In this document: in pieces, positions 7,218 through 17,179 of the stretch | Position numbering within the stretch: the first letter of the stretch is position 1 | Layout of the letters: each line of letters begins with the position of its first letter | Source: Desulfofundulus salinus | Lineage (GTDB): Bacteria > Bacillota > Desulfotomaculia > Desulfotomaculales > Desulfovirgulaceae | Direction of reading: 5' to 3' | Assembly (NCBI RefSeq): GCF_003627965.1 | Contig: NZ_RBWE01000001.1 | Coordinates: 1,356,769-1,420,768 of the forward strand | DNA length: 64,000 bases | The notes under the pieces: generated by a model | What the model saw: the letters and a program-made list of their open reading frames with translations, nothing else | Database searches by the model: none | Told to the model about the DNA's origin: nothing | Position numbers and translations under genes: made by a program

Positions 7218-8159
7218 ATGACGGTGGCCACCGGAGAAATTTTATTTGTTAAGTCCGTTAAAGACGGCATTCCAAACAGGGACCCGCTTAACGACAGCGA
7301 TGCCCGGCGCATCTTTGGAGAGGAAGACGGGCGCATATCCCTTTCCGATGTGAGCATAAAAAGGGATGTGCGTGACTATGTCCTGGCCAAATATCCGGAT
7401 GGCGGTCCCGATAAACGCTACTTCGTCTGGTGCAGGGGAGAGCGTACTCCCGAGGGGAAACTGTATGATAGGGATAAACTGGCAGAACTCATTTTAGAAC
7501 GGGCGGTGCGTAAAAATGAAACGGACGAAGAACAAGCCTTGTTGAAATCATCTTTTGACATGCGGGTCTTCGGTGCTGTGTTCAGCGTGAAGAACAAAAG
7601 TTTCCACAAAACAGGACCGGTTCAATTCGGCTGGGCCCACTCCCTGCATCCCGTGGAGACGAAATATGTCCAGGGTACCGTGGTCATGCCCAGCGGCGAA
7701 CAGGCCGGGCAGGGTACCATCTGGACCACTTATATTCTTCCCTTTGCCGTCTTTGCCATGCCGGGAGTAATCAATGCTACCATTGCTCAAGAGAACAAAA
7801 TGAGTGAAGCCGACGTGGAGTTATTGCTGGAGGGATTGTGGAAAGGCACCCTTTACCGCCAGGCCCGGGGCAGGGGATTGCAGCAGCCCTTGCTTTTAGT
7901 TCATGTGGAATACAATGATCCCTTCTTCCGCATCGGTTACCTGGAAGATTACATAACCCTGGAGCCGGGTAGGGAAGCATGGCTGGGTGCTAGCCCCCCA
8001 ACGCAGCTGCCCGATGTAACCCTGGACGTCAGGGAACTGGCAAAAATAACCGGTTCGGACGGCCCCTTTGCCTCCCAGATTAAGAGGGTTCGCTGGTGGA
8101 AAAACCCGGAGTTAAGATTACTAGGCGAGCTTTCCGGCAGCGAGGAAAAGATGTGGTAG
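7218..8159 (+). CDS. cas7: Cas7/Csh2-type backbone protein of type I-B Cascade
   Basis: A 313-aa RAMP protein expected to form the multi-copy backbone that coats the crRNA. The start GEILFVKSVKDGIPNRDPLND is followed by a GRISLSDVSIKRDVRDYV segment, typical of the Csh2/Cas7 group, where this region binds crRNA. Further on, FGAVFSVKNKSFHKTGPVQFGWAHS is another hallmark stretch. ATG at 7218 has GGGGAGTG upstream. It lies between cas8b and cas5, the normal I-B order. Confidence 0.9.
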   Translation: MTVATGEILFVKSVKDGIPNRDPLNDSDARRIFGEEDGRISLSDVSIKRDVRDYVLAKYPDGGPDKRYFVWCRGERTPEGKLYDRDKLAELILERAVRKNETDEEQALLKSSFDMRVFGAVFSVKNKSFHKTGPVQFGWAHSLHPVETKYVQGTVVMPSGEQAGQGTIWTTYILPFAVFAMPGVINATIAQENKMSEADVELLLEGLWKGTLYRQARGRGLQQPLLLVHVEYNDPFFRIGYLEDYITLEPGREAWLGASPPTQLPDVTLDVRELAKITGSDGPFASQIKRVRWWKNPELRLLGELSGSEEKMW

Positions 8160-8187
8160 GCGCGTCTTGGAAGGGGGTGCCGCAGCA

Positions 8188-8922
8188 TTGACCGATTACC
8201 TGAAAGTATTGATCTTTTCCTTACGGGCTAAAATCGCACATTTCCGGCAACCCGATACCATCATCACCCAGGCGACCTATCCTTTTCCACCCCGGCCAAC
8301 CATGCACGGGCTTTTAGCTTCGGTTTTGGGGATTGACTTTTCCACAAGGGAAGGAAAGGCCTTTCTCAATGACCCGCATTTTATAGGCCTGTCCCTCCTT
8401 TCACCTGTACGCACCGTATGTGTGCAGATGTCATTGCTGGGCAAAGGCTTTGTCAGCGGAGAGGGGGATTTTTTTAACCGCCCCACCGTGGTGGAGATGG
8501 TGGTTGAGCCCCGCTACCGCGTTTACTATGCCGGTAAATGGGTAGAAGAATTATCCGAAAAAATACGTGCCAACAAAAGCGTTTACCACACCTATTTGGG
8601 CAGCGCCTACTGCCTTACGTTTCCCGAATACGAGGATACAGTAGAAGCCAGGTTGTTGCAACCTGTGCCCGAAGATCCAATCCCTGTGCATACCGTGGTA
8701 CCACGGGAGCTGGCGGCCCACATAGCTCTGGAGGCGGGAGCTGCCTATGCCGCGGCAAGGGCCATGCCCTATCAACATTGCGGCGGAAGAATCTTCGAGA
8801 GAACCGTTACGGTGCTTTACGAGGAAAAGGGTGAAACTTTAAAGGTTCGTTTCAAGGAGAAGCCGCCATTTCCCTACCTTGCCGTAGAACTGCCGGGGGG
8901 AGAAGTTGCGTGTCTGTGGTGA
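8188..8922 (+). CDS. cas5: Cas5 (type I-B)
   Basis: A RAMP protein of about 244 aa that caps the 5' handle of the crRNA in Cascade. The N-terminal strand LKVLIFSLRAKIAHFRQPDT and the segment TYPFPPRPTMHGLLASVLG are characteristic of Cas5 (the first Gly-Pro loop normally contacts the repeat-derived handle). The frame is open from TTG 8167, but the second TTG at 8188 has the strong GGAAGGGGGTG 8 bases upstream. The 3' end overlaps cas3 by 13 bases, which implies translational coupling. Confidence 0.88.
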   Translation: MTDYLKVLIFSLRAKIAHFRQPDTIITQATYPFPPRPTMHGLLASVLGIDFSTREGKAFLNDPHFIGLSLLSPVRTVCVQMSLLGKGFVSGEGDFFNRPTVVEMVVEPRYRVYYAGKWVEELSEKIRANKSVYHTYLGSAYCLTFPEYEDTVEARLLQPVPEDPIPVHTVVPRELAAHIALEAGAAYAAARAMPYQHCGGRIFERTVTVLYEEKGETLKVRFKEKPPFPYLAVELPGGEVACLW

Positions 8923-11318
8923 AGGCTTATCCCTTATCCGAGTGTATCGCCCGTCCTAAGGGACCTGGGGGAGAAGATTATCCGCTGGTCGATCACCTGC
9001 TGGCCGTAGCTAATGGTATGGGCAATCCTCAAGAAGACATTTATGACCGTTTACGTTTCCTGGCCGGGCTTTTACATGATGCGGGAAAAAGCCGTTACAA
9101 CTGGCAGGAGTATATTCGCGGGCGCGGTAAAGGAGTTCCCCACGCCTTTGCCGGGGCCATGCTTTTCGCCGTGTGTTTGGACGAACTCATAAAGAAGTGG
9201 GACTTAAAGCTAAAGGAAAAACAGGCCCTCCTCCATCTGGGGTTGGGCCTCGTCCACTTCCTTTACGAGCACCACGGTGAGATACCCGATATCAATGATT
9301 GTTACCCACCCTGGACAGGAGGTTTTGTACCTTCTGATTTAAAAGAGTGTGATTTGGAAGGTATATTTACCCTGGTGAGAAAATATTTCCCGGAGCTGGA
9401 TGAAAAAGGCATTTCATTTACCGCCCTTGACGAGAGATTGCAAGAAATTAATTTACGCTGGAAGAACTGGTTTCAGAATGCATGGCGCCATGTAGACAGA
9501 TTGCTGGAAAGCGGCAACCGCTATGCCGTAGGTGCGCGGTTGTGCCTTCAGCGGGAAAATGCCCGTTTAATTGCCGCCGACCGCTTCCATGCCGCAGGCG
9601 TCCGGGTTGATGAACTGCCGGAAGAATATATCTCACCCGGCCTGGCCCGCCAGGTGCAAGCCAGGATAGAACAATTTTGCTCCGCCCGGAAGCAAGTTTT
9701 AACAGCGGCCGGGGCAGACCGGTTGTTGCTGGGTGCGAGGGAAAAATGGCGGAGAAAGGCGGTAGAGGCATTTGCCCGGGAATGGGGTAATGGTGTGTTT
9801 ACCCTGGAACTGCCCACGGGATATGGGAAGACCCTCACCTCTTTGAGCATAGCCCTGAAGGCCATCGAATTGGGGTTGTGCAGGCGCATCGTTTATGTAG
9901 CGCCATATATCTCCATTCTCTCCCAGGCGGCAACGGAAATCCAGGGTTCCACGGGTTTAAATGTGATGACCCATCACCATATTTCTACACTGCAAAGGCT
10001 AATGGAAGAAGAGCGGGACGAAGATGTGCTTCTGGAATCGTGGCGGGCTCCTGTGGTGGCCACCACGTTCAACCAGCTGTTCCGCGCCCTTTTCCCCTCC
10101 CGGGCCCAGCATACCTTGAGGCTTCACGGTTTAAAAGACTCCTTTGTTATTGTGGATGAACCTCAAATTATCAGTGCCGGCGTCTGGAACCTCTTTTTAG
10201 CCCTGATGGAGGCAACTACCGCGGAACTGAACACCAAAGTTCTCCTCACTACTGCCACCCTCCCGGAGCTGGAAGGGGGTATTTTCAATTCGGCTGTATC
10301 CCTCGGAAAAGCCGAAGTTGTGATTGCCCGCTTCTCCGTAGAAGTCCGGGGTGAGGGGGATGAAGAGTACCTGGCCCGGGAGGCTGTAGAAGCCTACAAG
10401 GATTATGGGTCGGTAGCGGTAATCTGCAATACCGTTAAGGATGCGGCGGAGGTTTACCGGTGGTTAATAAAATTAGTCCCTGGCGAAACTGTTTATTTTC
10501 TTTCCGGCAGGCTTACCCCCCTGCATAAAAAGGCGCGCATCGAGGAGATCAGGCAGGCGTTGAAAAATGGTTCCAGGGCCCTGGTGGTTTGTACCCAGGT
10601 GCTAGAAGCGGGAGTGGATTTAAGCTTTCGCGTCGTGTTTCGAGCCCTGCCGGTTATACCCTCTGTAGTACAGGCGGCCGGGAGGTGCAACCGTCACGGG
10701 GAAGGGGAAACCGGGCGTTTATACGTGCTGAACTTATTGCGGGGAGGGGAAACTGACACACGTAATTATGTCTACCGGGACCCGGATCAAAGGGAAGTTA
10801 CAGATAAGTGTTTGACAAACTATCCTGTTTTTTCGGAATATGAGGCATCGCAGGTGGTGCGGGAATTTTACCGTGAGTGTTTTCGCCGCAACACCCATCA
10901 GGCCGTCCTGGAGAAAATCCTGGAGGCTGCCTCGGGCTATTACTCTGCTCCCGCAAATGTGCATCCATTCGGTCCCGAGGTTCCCGGGTACGGCATCTTT
11001 GTACCCAGGTGGTGGGGTGAACCACCAGAGATAATTAAGACTGCTTTGCGGAAATTCCATATTTCCCGTCCTGATGAAATCTGGGAGTTGTATGCAGGCA
11101 AAGATTTTCTAAGGTCGTTAAGCTTTATGGAGAGAAAAGCTTTCATGGGGTTGATGAACCACTTTGTCGTCCAGGTCCCCGCAGAAGTGGCTCAAGAAAT
11201 CGGTGAGCCTGCTTCCAACAGGTCATTGTTGCGTTTGAGATATGATTCCCGCTACCGGGATGACACGGGCCTTTCGGTGGTGGATATGAAAGATGAGCAC
11301 GAAGCCTGGTTTATCTGA
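8910..11318 (+). CDS. cas3: Cas3 HD nuclease-helicase
   Basis: A single-chain Cas3, 802 aa, that unwinds and degrades target DNA after Cascade binding. The HD domain occupies the N-terminal ~230 residues: His29, the HD pair 56-57 in GLLHDAGK, and His78 in the HAFAG segment. The superfamily 2 helicase follows: Walker A ELPTGYGKT near 300, motif II VDEPQ near 414 (the last position is Gln rather than the usual His), TTATLP near 447, and motif VI QAAGRCNRHGE near 590. GTG at 8910 with GGGGGGAG upstream lies inside the end of cas5. Its own 3' end overlaps cas4 by 26 bases. Confidence 0.93.
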   Translation: MSVVKAYPLSECIARPKGPGGEDYPLVDHLLAVANGMGNPQEDIYDRLRFLAGLLHDAGKSRYNWQEYIRGRGKGVPHAFAGAMLFAVCLDELIKKWDLKLKEKQALLHLGLGLVHFLYEHHGEIPDINDCYPPWTGGFVPSDLKECDLEGIFTLVRKYFPELDEKGISFTALDERLQEINLRWKNWFQNAWRHVDRLLESGNRYAVGARLCLQRENARLIAADRFHAAGVRVDELPEEYISPGLARQVQARIEQFCSARKQVLTAAGADRLLLGAREKWRRKAVEAFAREWGNGVFTLELPTGYGKTLTSLSIALKAIELGLCRRIVYVAPYISILSQAATEIQGSTGLNVMTHHHISTLQRLMEEERDEDVLLESWRAPVVATTFNQLFRALFPSRAQHTLRLHGLKDSFVIVDEPQIISAGVWNLFLALMEATTAELNTKVLLTTATLPELEGGIFNSAVSLGKAEVVIARFSVEVRGEGDEEYLAREAVEAYKDYGSVAVICNTVKDAAEVYRWLIKLVPGETVYFLSGRLTPLHKKARIEEIRQALKNGSRALVVCTQVLEAGVDLSFRVVFRALPVIPSVVQAAGRCNRHGEGETGRLYVLNLLRGGETDTRNYVYRDPDQREVTDKCLTNYPVFSEYEASQVVREFYRECFRRNTHQAVLEKILEAASGYYSAPANVHPFGPEVPGYGIFVPRWWGEPPEIIKTALRKFHISRPDEIWELYAGKDFLRSLSFMERKAFMGLMNHFVVQVPAEVAQEIGEPASNRSLLRLRYDSRYRDDTGLSVVDMKDEHEAWFI

Positions 11319-11823
11319 GCGGTCTGGAGAAATTGGCGTAAGCGGAACGCTGGTTTGGTACTACTACATCTGTCCCCGACAGGTGTGGTTGATTGCCCAC
11401 CAGCTTACACCGGATGCGGAGGACGATAACCTGGCCATTGGGCGTTTTATCGGGGAAATGTCTTATGCCAGGGAAAAAAAAGAACTGGCCGTAGGATCCA
11501 GCAAAATGGATGTTTACCACATAGCCAACGGTGAACTGGTGGTGGGGGAAGTCAAGAAGAGTTCCAAATACCGCCACAGCGCCCGCATGCAGCTGGCCTT
11601 TTATTTGAAAGAATTACATAGCCGGGGCATACCGGCACGGGGAGAGTTGCGCTTTCCAAAAGAGAAAAAACGGGAGGATGTGGTTTTAGATGAAGAAACT
11701 TTAGAAGAACTGGAAAGGGTGGAGCGGGAGATCCTGCGCATTGTGTACCTTCCACAACCACCACCACCGTCAAAAAACCGTTACTGCAAAAAGTGTGCTT
11801 ATGCCGAGTTTTGCTGGTCTTAG
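11293..11823 (+). CDS. cas4: Cas4 RecB-like exonuclease
   Basis: A 176-aa Cas4 that helps select and trim PAM-proximal prespacers for Cas1-Cas2. It has the typical single Cys near the N-terminus (Cys27 in CPRQVWL) and a C-terminal cluster Cys165, 168 and 174, which together bind an Fe-S cluster. The RecB motif ELVVGEVKKSSK holds the catalytic Glu and Lys. It overlaps the 3' end of cas3, so it is part of the same operon. Confidence 0.92.
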   Translation: MSTKPGLSERSGEIGVSGTLVWYYYICPRQVWLIAHQLTPDAEDDNLAIGRFIGEMSYAREKKELAVGSSKMDVYHIANGELVVGEVKKSSKYRHSARMQLAFYLKELHSRGIPARGELRFPKEKKREDVVLDEETLEELERVEREILRIVYLPQPPPPSKNRYCKKCAYAEFCWS

Positions 11824-11860
11824 AGAGTACTATTGATTTTTCCGTCAGGGTGGATGGTGC

Positions 11861-12856
11861 ATGAAGAAAACCTTTTACATTTTTTCCAGCGGGGATTTTC
11901 GCCGGAAAGATAATACCCTTTACTTTGAGACCGAGCAAGGGGAAAGACGATTTATTCCCGTTGAGGATACGGCCGAGATCATGGTCTTTGGTGAAGTAGC
12001 AATAAATAAAAGATTTTTGGAATTCCTATCTCAGAAAGAGATTGTGCTGCACTACTTCAACCATCATGGATACTACATGGGGAGTTTCTACCCGCGGGAA
12101 CACCTGAACTCAGGTTATATGACTTTAAAGCAGGCCGAGCACTATCTGGACCAGGAAAAGCGCCTGACCATTGCCCGGTTGCTGGTAGAAGGTGCAGCCA
12201 AAAATATTCTGCGCGTGCTGAAATATTACAGCGCCCGGGGGAAGCAGGTTGAGGAGCAAATTGAGTCCATACAAAAACTGCTGCCGGCAGTTGGTGAGTG
12301 CCATGAGACCGCAGCTCTCATGGCCATAGAAGGGAATATGCGGGAGCACTACTACCGGGCCTTTGATGAAATCATTGGCCTTCCGGATTTCATTTTTGAA
12401 GCACGCAGCCGAAGACCGCCGAAAAATTATTTAAATACCCTGATTAGTTTTGGCAATTCACTTCTTTATACGATCTGTTTATCGGAAATTTACCGCACCC
12501 ATCTAGATCCTCGTATTGGTTATTTACATACTACAAACTTCAGGCGTTTTACCCTGAACCTTGACCTGGCGGAAATTTTTAAGCCGGTAATTGTGGACCG
12601 GGTCATTTTCACCCTTTTAGGGCGGAAAATGATTACAGCAGACGACTTTGAGCGCGGCACCGAAGGTATTTTAATGAAGGACAAAGCGAAACGCTCCTTC
12701 GTGGAGCAACTGGAAGAAAAGCTAAAAACCACCATCAGCCACCGGGAAATAGGCAGGCCGGTTTCTTACCGCAGGTTGATTCGCCTGGAATTGTACAAGC
12801 TGGAAAAGCATCTCATGGGCGAGAAAAAGTATGAGCCTTTTGTAGCTACATGGTGA
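11861..12856 (+). CDS. cas1: Cas1 integrase
   Basis: A 331-aa Cas1 that inserts new spacers at the leader end of the array. The metal ligands are in place: Glu157 in the AIEGNMRE segment, His223 in GYLHTTN, and Glu238 in LDLAEIFKP. The N-terminal beta domain ends with GYYMGSFYPRE, a typical I-B pattern. Start ATG 11861 has GGTGG a short way upstream and lies 37 bases after cas4. The active-site residues are intact, so the adaptation module could be functional. Confidence 0.94.
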   Translation: MKKTFYIFSSGDFRRKDNTLYFETEQGERRFIPVEDTAEIMVFGEVAINKRFLEFLSQKEIVLHYFNHHGYYMGSFYPREHLNSGYMTLKQAEHYLDQEKRLTIARLLVEGAAKNILRVLKYYSARGKQVEEQIESIQKLLPAVGECHETAALMAIEGNMREHYYRAFDEIIGLPDFIFEARSRRPPKNYLNTLISFGNSLLYTICLSEIYRTHLDPRIGYLHTTNFRRFTLNLDLAEIFKPVIVDRVIFTLLGRKMITADDFERGTEGILMKDKAKRSFVEQLEEKLKTTISHREIGRPVSYRRLIRLELYKLEKHLMGEKKYEPFVATW

Positions 12857-12946
12857 TAAGCATTTAGCTTTTTCACCACTGGTATGGGGGCCACGTGACT
12901 TCAATAGCCATTTTTCGCCCCGAAATGTTTTGGGGCTGAATGGTGC

Positions 12947-13237
12947 ATGGTGTTAGAATGGTGGTGTGCAACATTGTTCATCATTCTAGTCTATGATGTT
13001 AACGTGAAGAGAGTAAGCAAAGTCCTTAAAACATGCCGCAAATACTTGCATTGGGTGCAAAACTCTGTCCTGGAAGGAGAAATTTCCGAGGCAAACCTGA
13101 AAAAGCTGAGAATGGAATTAAACCGTCTTATCGACAAAGAGGAAGATTCGGTAATCATTTATAACCTGAGAACCACAAGATACTCTACCAGGGAAATTTT
13201 GGGACTAAAAAAGGGAGGGGAAGAACAAATAATTTAG
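12947..13237 (+). CDS. cas2: Cas2 adaptation protein
   Basis: A 96-aa Cas2 that forms the complex with Cas1. The first strand FIILVYDVN ends in the conserved Asp; then KRVSKVLKTCRKYLHWVQNSVLEGEI is typical of the I-B/I-C type. The frame opens with MVLEWWCAT before the first strand, which is unusual: family members start at the strand, so a TTG at 12974 is a serious alternative start. ATG 12947 is kept because it has GGGGC upstream. It is the last gene before the CRISPR leader. Confidence 0.88.
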   Translation: MVLEWWCATLFIILVYDVNVKRVSKVLKTCRKYLHWVQNSVLEGEISEANLKKLRMELNRLIDKEEDSVIIYNLRTTRYSTREILGLKKGGEEQII

Positions 13238-13413
13238 GCATAGACGGCTCTTTTTTTTGTCGTCGACCTTCGATAGAGTAAAAAACCTGGGAGGTCGACG
13301 ACAAATTTTTTCACGGAACGCCCGGAATACCCTTGATCTGGAGCATGAAAGTAGTAAAATAATAGCTAGCGAAGGGCAAATAAAAATTGCCCAACTTTTG
13401 CGGCATCCAAGTG
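13238..13413 (+). promoter_or_regulatory. CRISPR leader
   Basis: The 176 bases between cas2 and the first repeat. They contain a perfect 14-bp inverted repeat, TTTGTCGTCGACCT (13256-13269) and AGGTCGACGACAAA (13292-13305), enclosing an A-rich GAGTAAAAAACC core. Related GTCGACCT...AGGTCGAC leader motifs occur in other thermophile arrays and probably help Cas1-Cas2 recognise the leader. T and A runs flank it. Its position next to cas2 and the repeat orientation say that the array is transcribed to the right. Confidence 0.75.
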
Positions 13414-16400
13414 GTTCGGAGCCTACCTATGAGGGATTGAAATATGCGCTCGATGAGCTTCTGCCAGCCCTCTTTGTTTGTTCGGAGCCTACCTATGAGG
13501 GATTGAAATAAGAAGGCTACGACCTGATTTATCGGCCTCCCCGTGGTTCGGAGCCTACCTATGAGGGATTGAAATTCAACTTGCGGCACTCCAGTCCCTC
13601 TTCCTCGGTTATGTTCGGAGCCTACCTATGAGGGATTGAAATACCCCTACTCTGCAGCGCACTTCCAGGGGGTATCTCCGTTCGGAGCCTACCTATGAGG
13701 GATTGAAATTCAAGTTCGATTCACCCGTACTGTGCTCCCCCGAAGGTTCGGAGCCTACCTATGAGGGATTGAAATTCAGGTACTTCGTCAGGAAACTGGA
13801 ATTCGACCCGAGTTCGGAGCCTACCTATGAGGGATTGAAATAAGCCGCCCGGCAGGCGGCAAAGCGAAGGCCCCTTGCGTTCGGAGCCTACCTATGAGGG
13901 ATTGAAATCCTTGCTACTCACTATCGCAGCGGCTGGGCTTTGTAGTTCGGAGCCTACCTATGAGGGATTGAAATTGTGTGTCCACACGCGCATACTGCGC
14001 GGCAAGTTTCGTTCGGAGCCTACCTATGAGGGATTGAAATCCAACACCAGTTTAGCACGTGGTGATTGAGTATGCAAGGTTCGGAGCCTACCTATGAGGG
14101 ATTGAAATCGGGTAGAAATTGAGGAAGATACTTTGCTAAAGGAGTTCGGAGCCTACCTATGAGGGATTGAAATACTTCCAGCACTACCGTTGTTCTAGCC
14201 ATCAACGAGTTCGGAGCCTACCTATGAGGGATTGAAATGTCTCAGTGTAAAAAGCCTGGCGTGCTTCCTTATAGGTTCGGAGCCTACCTATGAGGGATTG
14301 AAATCCGATCCAGTAGCTTTTTGCAGTTAGTCCGTTGCCGGTTCGGAGCCTACCTATGAGGGATTGAAATAGAGTTTAGCCGACATGAATGCGGTGGCTG
14401 CTTCGGTTCGGAGCCTACCTATGAGGGATTGAAATTAAGGATTAGAGAGTATAGACCGGGTTCGTTAATCAAGTTCGGAGCCTACCTATGAGGGATTGAA
14501 ATCGGCCTACCTGCATTTTGTCGAATGTTACCACGTTTGCGTTCGGAGCCTACCTATGAGGGATTGAAATTCAAACTTGTTTAGAAACTCATTCTTGCCG
14601 CTATAAGTTCGGAGCCTACCTATGAGGGATTGAAATGTATTTTATCGCCTCCCGCTCGGCGTTCCAGGTGCGTTCGGAGCCTACCTATGAGGGATTGAAA
14701 TACCCTCACCTGATACTCCCACCAGACTGCCTCCTTCCGTTCGGAGCCTACCTATGAGGGATTGAAATGTTGTATCAATCCATTCAACAAAACTGCTTTC
14801 AGTCGTTCGGAGCCTACCTATGAGGGATTGAAATTCGCCTCCCGCTCCAACAACCACAGCAAGGCTTTACGTTCGGAGCCTACCTATGAGGGATTGAAAT
14901 ATAGGTAAAAATCACAATCTGTACGCCTACTGCCGGGAGGTTCGGAGCCTACCTATGAGGGATTGAAATCTACAACGGCTGGGGCTTCGTGTTCGACATG
15001 GACTAGTTCGGAGCCTACCTATGAGGGATTGAAATATAACTGCCCGGGATTTAGCTGCCCCCGTCGTATCAGTTCGGAGCCTACCTATGAGGGATTGAAA
15101 TTGCGGCATTACCTGACGGGTGACGTGGCCGCGCTGAGTTCGGAGCCTACCTATGAGGGATTGAAATAGCGCCCCCGCCTCCTGGCTGCGGGCCGGGGCG
15201 ACCGTTCGGAGCCTACCTATGAGGGATTGAAATGCCGGTGACTCCCTTGATGATGCCGTGCGCCTTCTCAGTTCGGAGCCTACCTATGAGGGATTGAAAT
15301 CTCCACCGGTAACGGGTTTTTTACAGAGGGCGATCCAGTTCGGAGCCTACCTATGAGGGATTGAAATCCGCTGCATCGGCAGGGAACACGGGTTCAACTG
15401 CAGGAAGTTCGGAGCCTACCTATGAGGGATTGAAATTTACGTAGGGATTGTCTTTGCTCTTCTGTATGCGGAGTTCGGAGCCTACCTATGAGGGATTGAA
15501 ATTGATGCAAGGGATAGCAGGCATTGCGATGCTAGGTGCGTTCGGAGCCTACCTATGAGGGATTGAAATAAATTAACATGGCTAAGTTCGTGGTCAATTT
15601 GACCAGTTCGGAGCCTACCTATGAGGGATTGAAATGACAAATACCGCAAGACCCGGAAAATTCAGGCTTCGAGTTCGGAGCCTACCTATGAGGGATTGAA
15701 ATTAGCTTTCTTTTCTTCCCTCTCCGCCCGCCGGATGAGTTCGGAGCCTACCTATGAGGGATTGAAATTGATTCCTGCCGATAAGACATTTGCAAACCGC
15801 ATTCTTCGTTCGGAGCCTACCTATGAGGGATTGAAATCCTGAAGACGCAGGTAAACAAACTCCTGGTGCAGACGTTCGGAGCCTACCTATGAGGGATTGA
15901 AATTCGAATCAACTGTCCTGGAGTCATTTCCATCGCCTGTTCGGAGCCTACCTATGAGGGATTGAAATCAAGTTTTTGCGCCGCATTGAGTACCGCCGCG
16001 TACGTTCGGAGCCTACCTATGAGGGATTGAAATATCTGATACAGGCAGGCAGTGTGCGATTTGCCTTTTCGTTCGGAGCCTACCTATGAGGGATTGAAAT
16101 CTGGAGGACAAGATTAACTCCCGCTTCAAACTAGCACGTTCGGAGCCTACCTATGAGGGATTGAAATTTGTTTGGCGGTAGGAGCTTTTCTTATCAGATA
16201 TTCGTTCGGAGCCTACCTATGAGGGATTGAAATAACATACCAGCAATCACCTCTCTTGCGACATCTGCCGTTCGGAGCCTACCTATGAGGGATTGAAATT
16301 TGGAGGGGACAAACGGCACCTGTGGGAAGTCAAGAAGTTCGGAGCCTACCTATGAGGGATTGAAATCTGGGCTACGTCGCGGCTGAGGCCGCCGTTGACG

Positions 16401-17031
16401 CGTTCGGAGCCTACCTATGAGGGATTGAAATTCGGCGATTTCTCCGGCCTGTCTCAACTGTTCTTCTGTTCGGAGCCTACCTATGAGGGATTGAAATCTT
16501 TGAGAAAGAATATATGTTTCCCGAGCAGTGGAAGTTCGGAGCCTACCTATGAGGGATTGAAATTCAGATAACAGTACCGGCGGGCGACCAGGGCACAGAC
16601 GTTCGGAGACTACCTATGAGGGATTGAAATCCTCAAGGACCTGGCCGGCCGGGAGGACTACAAGCCGTTTGGAGCCTACCTATGAGGGATTGAAATCTGA
16701 TGACCTCGTCGTAGGCCTCGCCGTTCCGGTACCGTTCGGAGCCTACCTATGAGGGATTGAAATTCCTCACGCCCCTAATATCAACACTACCATCATTCCG
16801 TTCGGAGCCTACCTATGAGGGATTGAAATTCCGCTACTTCGTGGGCGTGGATTATGGTACCAATAAGTTCGGAGCCTACCTATGAGGGATTGAAATACGG
16901 CATTCTTGCCGCCGAGTGGATGCGGCGGCATTACGTTCGGAGCCTACCTATGAGGGATTGAAACAACCATGCGGAATATGCTTCAGCCTGAAGGGAGGTC
17001 AGTTCGGAGCCTACCTATGAGGGATTGAAAC
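13414..17031 (+). CRISPR. CRISPR array 1, 55 repeats, 54 spacers
   Basis: A 30-base repeat beginning GTTCGGAGCCTACC and ending GGATTGAAAT is repeated at a period of 65-69 bases, with spacers of about 35-39 bases. The 3' end gives the ATTGAAA(T/C) handle typical of type I-B crRNA. Repeats 1-53 end in T; repeats 54 and 55 (16935 and 17002) end in C. Variants are seen in repeat 49 (16601, A for C at base 9 of the unit) and repeat 50 (16667, T for C). The array is newest at the left, next to the leader, and is cut on the right inside the spacer after repeat 55 by the element at 17052-18656. Counts are by eye. Confidence 0.97.
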
Positions 17032-17043
17032 ATGTTAACTTTG

Positions 17044-17051
17044 GAGTAAAT
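17044..17051. repeat. Left 8-bp target-site duplication
   Basis: GAGTAAAT, identical to 18657-18664, directly flanks the inserted element. It is part of a CRISPR spacer that begins at 17032. Confidence 0.8.
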
Positions 17052-17179
17052 GTAAGCGTAAAATAAACCCCACCTTGCAATCAGGTGGGGACATAATCTG
17101 GCTTATTTATTAACCCTGCACACAGGGGGCAGCGAATCGGACCAGGGGAGTAACTGATCCAGGGCGTTACTGTCTTTAG

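Noticed and set aside
13257-13511. Open frames within the CRISPR array that contain SEPTYEGLK repeats (also 13875-14069, 14963-15169, and minus-strand ones)
   Set aside because: They are translations of the CRISPR repeat and the spacers between; no ribosome sites and no protein families.
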